A stretch of DNA of 7,479 nucleotides from JASJHI01 sp965371355. GTDB lineage: Bacteria > Actinomycetota > Acidimicrobiia > Acidimicrobiales > Ilumatobacteraceae. Location of the stretch: NCBI GenBank assembly GCA_965371355.1, contig CBDUYD010000142.1, positions 1-7,479 of the forward strand, written 5' to 3'. The notes below the pieces were generated by a model that was not told the origin of the DNA, made no database searches, and worked only from the letters and a program-made list of their open reading frames with translations. The position numbers were made by a program, and so were the translations under genes. Each line of letters opens with the position of its first letter. Positions within the stretch are counted from its first letter, which is position 1. This document shows positions 5,507-7,479 of the stretch, one piece after another.

Positions 5507-5512
5507 CGGGGC

Positions 5513-5929
5513 GTGCAGCTCTTCCCGAGTTACCCCGGAGGAGAGCGCCCCACCGTTCTCTTGGGGGTCGCCGCGGGCGGGGCGCTCGGCGCGACGGGAC
5601 GCTGGGCGATCGCCGAGCTGTGGGCCGCCGGCTCAGCCTCGTGGGAGTGGGCGATCCTGATCGTGAACATCCTCGGGAGCCTGGCGATCGGCGTCGCCGC
5701 GAAACGGCTCGAACCAGGTACGACCGCGTGGTCGTTCGCCGTGACGGGTGTGCTGGGTGGCTTCACGACCTTCTCCGCCTTGGCGCTGGCCCTGAACGAC
5801 CTCGTCGATGCCGGGCGAACGCAGGTCGCCGTCCTCTACGGCGCGGTCACACTGCTCGCCGGGATCGGCGCGGTCGTTCTGGCGTCGGAGTGGACTCCCG
5901 CCCGCCCCGCGCGCGAGGAACGGCGATGA
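5513..5929 (+). CDS. crcB: Fluoride ion transporter CrcB/Fluc, first subunit
   Basis: 138-residue small membrane protein with four predicted helices (about 14-37, 45-63, 71-96, 103-125). Fluc proteins are dual-topology dimers that export fluoride passively from the cytoplasm. Family marks are GGALGATGRWAI (22-33), VNILGSLAIG (51-60, pore Asn52) and the broken-helix motif LGGFTTFS (81-88). The first pore phenylalanine (Phe87) is present, but the position of the second (TTFSxF in the family) is Leu90. The C-terminus is strongly basic (WTPARPAREERR). Its stop overlaps the next crcB start as ATGA, so the pair is co-translated and likely assembles as an antiparallel heterodimer. The GTG start has a leaderless-type promoter. 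GGAGGAG inside the frame (about 5539-5545) precedes an in-frame TTG (5561) by 15 bases or so, which is a less likely alternative start at TM1. Confidence 0.92.
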   Translation: MQLFPSYPGGERPTVLLGVAAGGALGATGRWAIAELWAAGSASWEWAILIVNILGSLAIGVAAKRLEPGTTAWSFAVTGVLGGFTTFSALALALNDLVDAGRTQVAVLYGAVTLLAGIGAVVLASEWTPARPAREERR

Positions 5930-6243
5930 CCCCGGTGCTGTTCGTGCTCGCCGCCGGCGTGGGCGCGGTCGGGCGCCACATCGTCGGAACGCTCATCTGC
6001 TCGTGGCAGGCGCTGCTCGTCGTCAACACGGCGGGAAGTCTCGCGCTCGGCGCGCTGGTCGCAGCCGATCTTTCGGTCGGGACGCTCACCGTGCTCGGGT
6101 TGGGGTTTTGTGGCGCGCTGACGACGTTCTCGTCATTCGCACTCGAAACCCGCTCGCTCGGCTGGCGCTGGGGATCCGGGTACGCCGCTCTGACCATCGC
6201 GTGCACGACCGCAGCCGCCTCGATCGGAACGACGCTCGTTTGA
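5926..6243 (+). CDS. crcB: Fluoride ion transporter CrcB/Fluc, second subunit
   Basis: 105-residue, compact four-helix Fluc subunit (family usually about 110-130). Marks are AAGVGAVGRHIVG (9-21), VVNTAGSLALG (32-42, pore Asn34) and GFCGALTTFSSF (60-71), with both pore phenylalanines (Phe68, Phe71) intact. The protein begins at its first helix with almost no N-terminal tail and ends within the last helix. The ATG overlaps the TGA of the first crcB by ATGA, which shows translational coupling and implies the two products act together. Unlike its partner, it has few charges outside the membrane. Function: fluoride efflux and resistance. Confidence 0.93.
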   Translation: MTPVLFVLAAGVGAVGRHIVGTLICSWQALLVVNTAGSLALGALVAADLSVGTLTVLGLGFCGALTTFSSFALETRSLGWRWGSGYAALTIACTTAAASIGTTLV

Positions 6244-6249
6244 GCTACT

Positions 6250-6309
6250 GACCGCCCTGATCGCCCGGCCACCCGGCCGACGGCGCCCTCGGTGGTTCAG
6301 CCGGCGGTC
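6250..6309. terminator. Nested inverted repeats at the crcB/P450 convergent junction
   Basis: GACCGCC (6250-6256) and GGCGGTC (6303-6309) are perfect complements. They enclose a tighter hairpin, CGGCC (6266-6270) with GGCCG (6275-6279) around a 4-base loop. The structure fills the 53-base gap between the second crcB stop and the P450 stop, and extends slightly into the P450 end. It could end transcription from both sides. No T-tract is visible, so this is tentative. Confidence 0.3.
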
Positions 6310-7479
6310 TCGAGGATGCGCACGGGAAGCTGGCGGGGTCCCCTGATCTGACCGACGCTCCACTTGGTGTCGCCGGCGAGTTCGAACCGCGGGAATCGGG
6401 CGACGAACTCCTGGATTGCAACCATCAGTTCGAGTCGGGCGAGGTTCGACCCGAGACACCTGTGGATGCCGAGCCCGAACGCGGCATGACGGTTCTCCTC
6501 GCGATCGATCACGAACGTGTCCGGATCGTCGAACATCGCAGGATCGCGATTGGCCGCCGGGAACGGCAGCAACACCCAGTCGTCGACCTTCATCGGGCAG
6601 CCGTGGAACTCGTTGTCCTTCAGCACGAGGCGGGCCATCGTGACCGGCGCGTAAGAGCGGAGGAACTCCTCGAGCGCGAACACCATCACGTCGGGATCGT
6701 CGGTGAGACGTTGGCAGTCCTCGGGATGCTGAGCGAGGTGCCACAGCGACGAGCCGATCGCCGACCATGTGGTGTCGATGCCGGCGATCAGGAGCAGCAC
6801 GATCGAGCCGCGCACATGGTCGGCCTCGAGCTTCATGCCGTCGATCTCGGCGTTGAGCATGTACGTCGTGAGGTCGTCGCGTGGATTGTCGATGTGGTCG
6901 GCGATCTGGATGTCGAGGTAGGCATCGAGCTTCTCGCCCGCCTCTTGGCGCACCGCGACCGGCTCGTTGATCAGTTCGAGCGTGTTGTGCACGAACTCGC
7001 GGAAGAGCTCCTCGTCCTCCTCGGGGAACCCGAGCATGCGTCCGATCACGTTCACCGGGATGTGCTGTGCGTAGTCGACTGCGGCGTCGATGATCGTCTC
7101 GCCGGGGGTGACATCTCCGATCTCGTCGAGCAGCTTGTTGCACAACCGGCGGATCTCGGGCTCCCACGGCTCGATCTTCTTCGGCGCGAACGGTGGCAGC
7201 AGCAGACGCCGGGCGATGTTGTGGAACGGCGGATCGCTCGTGATCGGCGGCGCGAACCCGACCGGTGGCGGGACGTCGGGCCGACCGGTGTTGACGACGA
7301 CGCCCCGGCTGGTGAAGTTCTCGGTGTCGTATGCGACCTCGTTCACGAGCTCGTTGGTGATCGGCGCCCACATTCCGCCGTAGCGGTCGGTGTGGGCGAT
7401 CGGGCATCCGGACTCGCGAAGTTCCTTCCAGATCTCGGGCGCGTGCTCGTTGTAGTACGGATCGGCGTGGTCGATGTCG
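6297..7479 (-). CDS. Cytochrome P450 (N-terminus cut by window edge)
   Basis: Heme-thiolate monooxygenase; 393 residues are visible, in frame to the right edge, so probably some 15-35 N-terminal residues are missing. Numbering from the first complete codon: helix-C region DPPFHNIARR (about 82-91, with the heme-propionate His/Arg pattern), I-helix IAGIDTT (231-237, the oxygen-activating acid and Thr), helix-K ExxR (Glu271-Arg274), then heme-binding loop FGLGIHRCLG (334-343) with the proximal ligand Cys341. All essential residues are present. There is no membrane anchor in the visible part, as expected for soluble bacterial class I enzymes. These need a ferredoxin and reductase, neither of which is in the window. 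The closest families are actinobacterial P450s acting on lipids, terpenoids or sterols, but I cannot assign the CYP family or substrate. It is convergent with crcB. Confidence 0.95.
   Translation of the reverse strand, partial: DIDHADPYYNEHAPEIWKELRESGCPIAHTDRYGGMWAPITNELVNEVAYDTENFTSRGVVVNTGRPDVPPPVGFAPPITSDPPFHNIARRLLLPPFAPKKIEPWEPEIRRLCNKLLDEIGDVTPGETIIDAAVDYAQHIPVNVIGRMLGFPEEDEELFREFVHNTLELINEPVAVRQEAGEKLDAYLDIQIADHIDNPRDDLTTYMLNAEIDGMKLEADHVRGSIVLLLIAGIDTTWSAIGSSLWHLAQHPEDCQRLTDDPDVMVFALEEFLRSYAPVTMARLVLKDNEFHGCPMKVDDWVLLPFPAANRDPAMFDDPDTFVIDREENRHAAFGLGIHRCLGSNLARLELMVAIQEFVARFPRFELAGDTKWSVGQIRGPRQLPVRILETAG

Noticed and set aside
5448..5512. crcB-type fluoride riboswitch before the first crcB
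   Set aside because: GATG at 5465-5468 and ACGCCTGCT at 5493-5501 recall the motif. However, the pseudoknot pairing after GATG is missing, the P1 pairing has a mismatch, and the leaderless -10 box would leave no room for a 5' leader. A covariance-model search (Rfam crcB) would settle it.
5443..6243. A 266-codon frame that would make the second crcB part of a longer protein
   Set aside because: Its first 160 residues are a shifted frame of the first crcB and Arg-rich. The ATG at 5926 with ATGA overlap and the family length fix the real start.
6133..7407. 424-codon minus-strand open frame overlapping the P450 gene
   Set aside because: It is a shifted frame of the P450. The P450 frame contains the I-helix, ExxR and Cys-loop motifs in correct order, whereas this frame is Arg/Pro-rich and would run into the second crcB.

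Overview
The window is GC-rich, densely packed DNA with strong third-position G/C bias. It carries an F420-type (Ddn-like) flavin/deazaflavin oxidoreductase, an MprA/MprB-like two-component system, a bacterial cytochrome P450 and a Uup-like ABC-F ATPase. That combination points to an actinomycete. Acidimicrobiia (Ilumatobacter-like) is my best guess from gene content and codon habits; this is inference, not proof.

Layout, left to right. (1) Minus strand, 1-1801: a Uup-like ABC-F ATPase whose last residues run off the left edge, ending in a 12-bp tandem repeat. (2) Minus strand, 1931-2653: a secreted or membrane-anchored helical protein of unknown function. (3) A 206-bp divergent intergenic region with nested inverted repeats. 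(4) Plus strand, 2860-3303: a Ddn/DUF385-type oxidoreductase, ending in a 14-bp tandem duplication that straddles its stop codon. (5) A convergent junction with a hairpin. (6) Minus strand, 5434 to 3364: response regulator, then histidine kinase, with a possible 13-codon leader ORF coupling them. (7) Divergent from these, plus strand, 5513-6243: two overlapping crcB (Fluc) genes forming a probable heterodimeric fluoride channel. (8) A second convergent junction. (9) Minus strand, 6297 to the right edge: a cytochrome P450 lacking only its N-terminus.

The genes do not form one pathway. The kinase and regulator form one operon and the two crcB genes another. These two operons share a 78-bp divergent promoter region, so regulation of the fluoride channel by this two-component system is possible but unproven. 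The other genes look like independent single-gene units. A recurring signal is a TANNNT-like hexamer ending six bases before the start codon with no Shine-Dalgarno (Uup-like gene, oxidoreductase, first crcB), as expected of leaderless transcripts. I found no RNA genes, mobile elements or CRISPR arrays, and no clear novel multi-gene system. The best second-look items are the asymmetric fluoride channel pair, the leader ORF before the kinase, the leaderless start pattern and the small tandem duplications at three gene ends.
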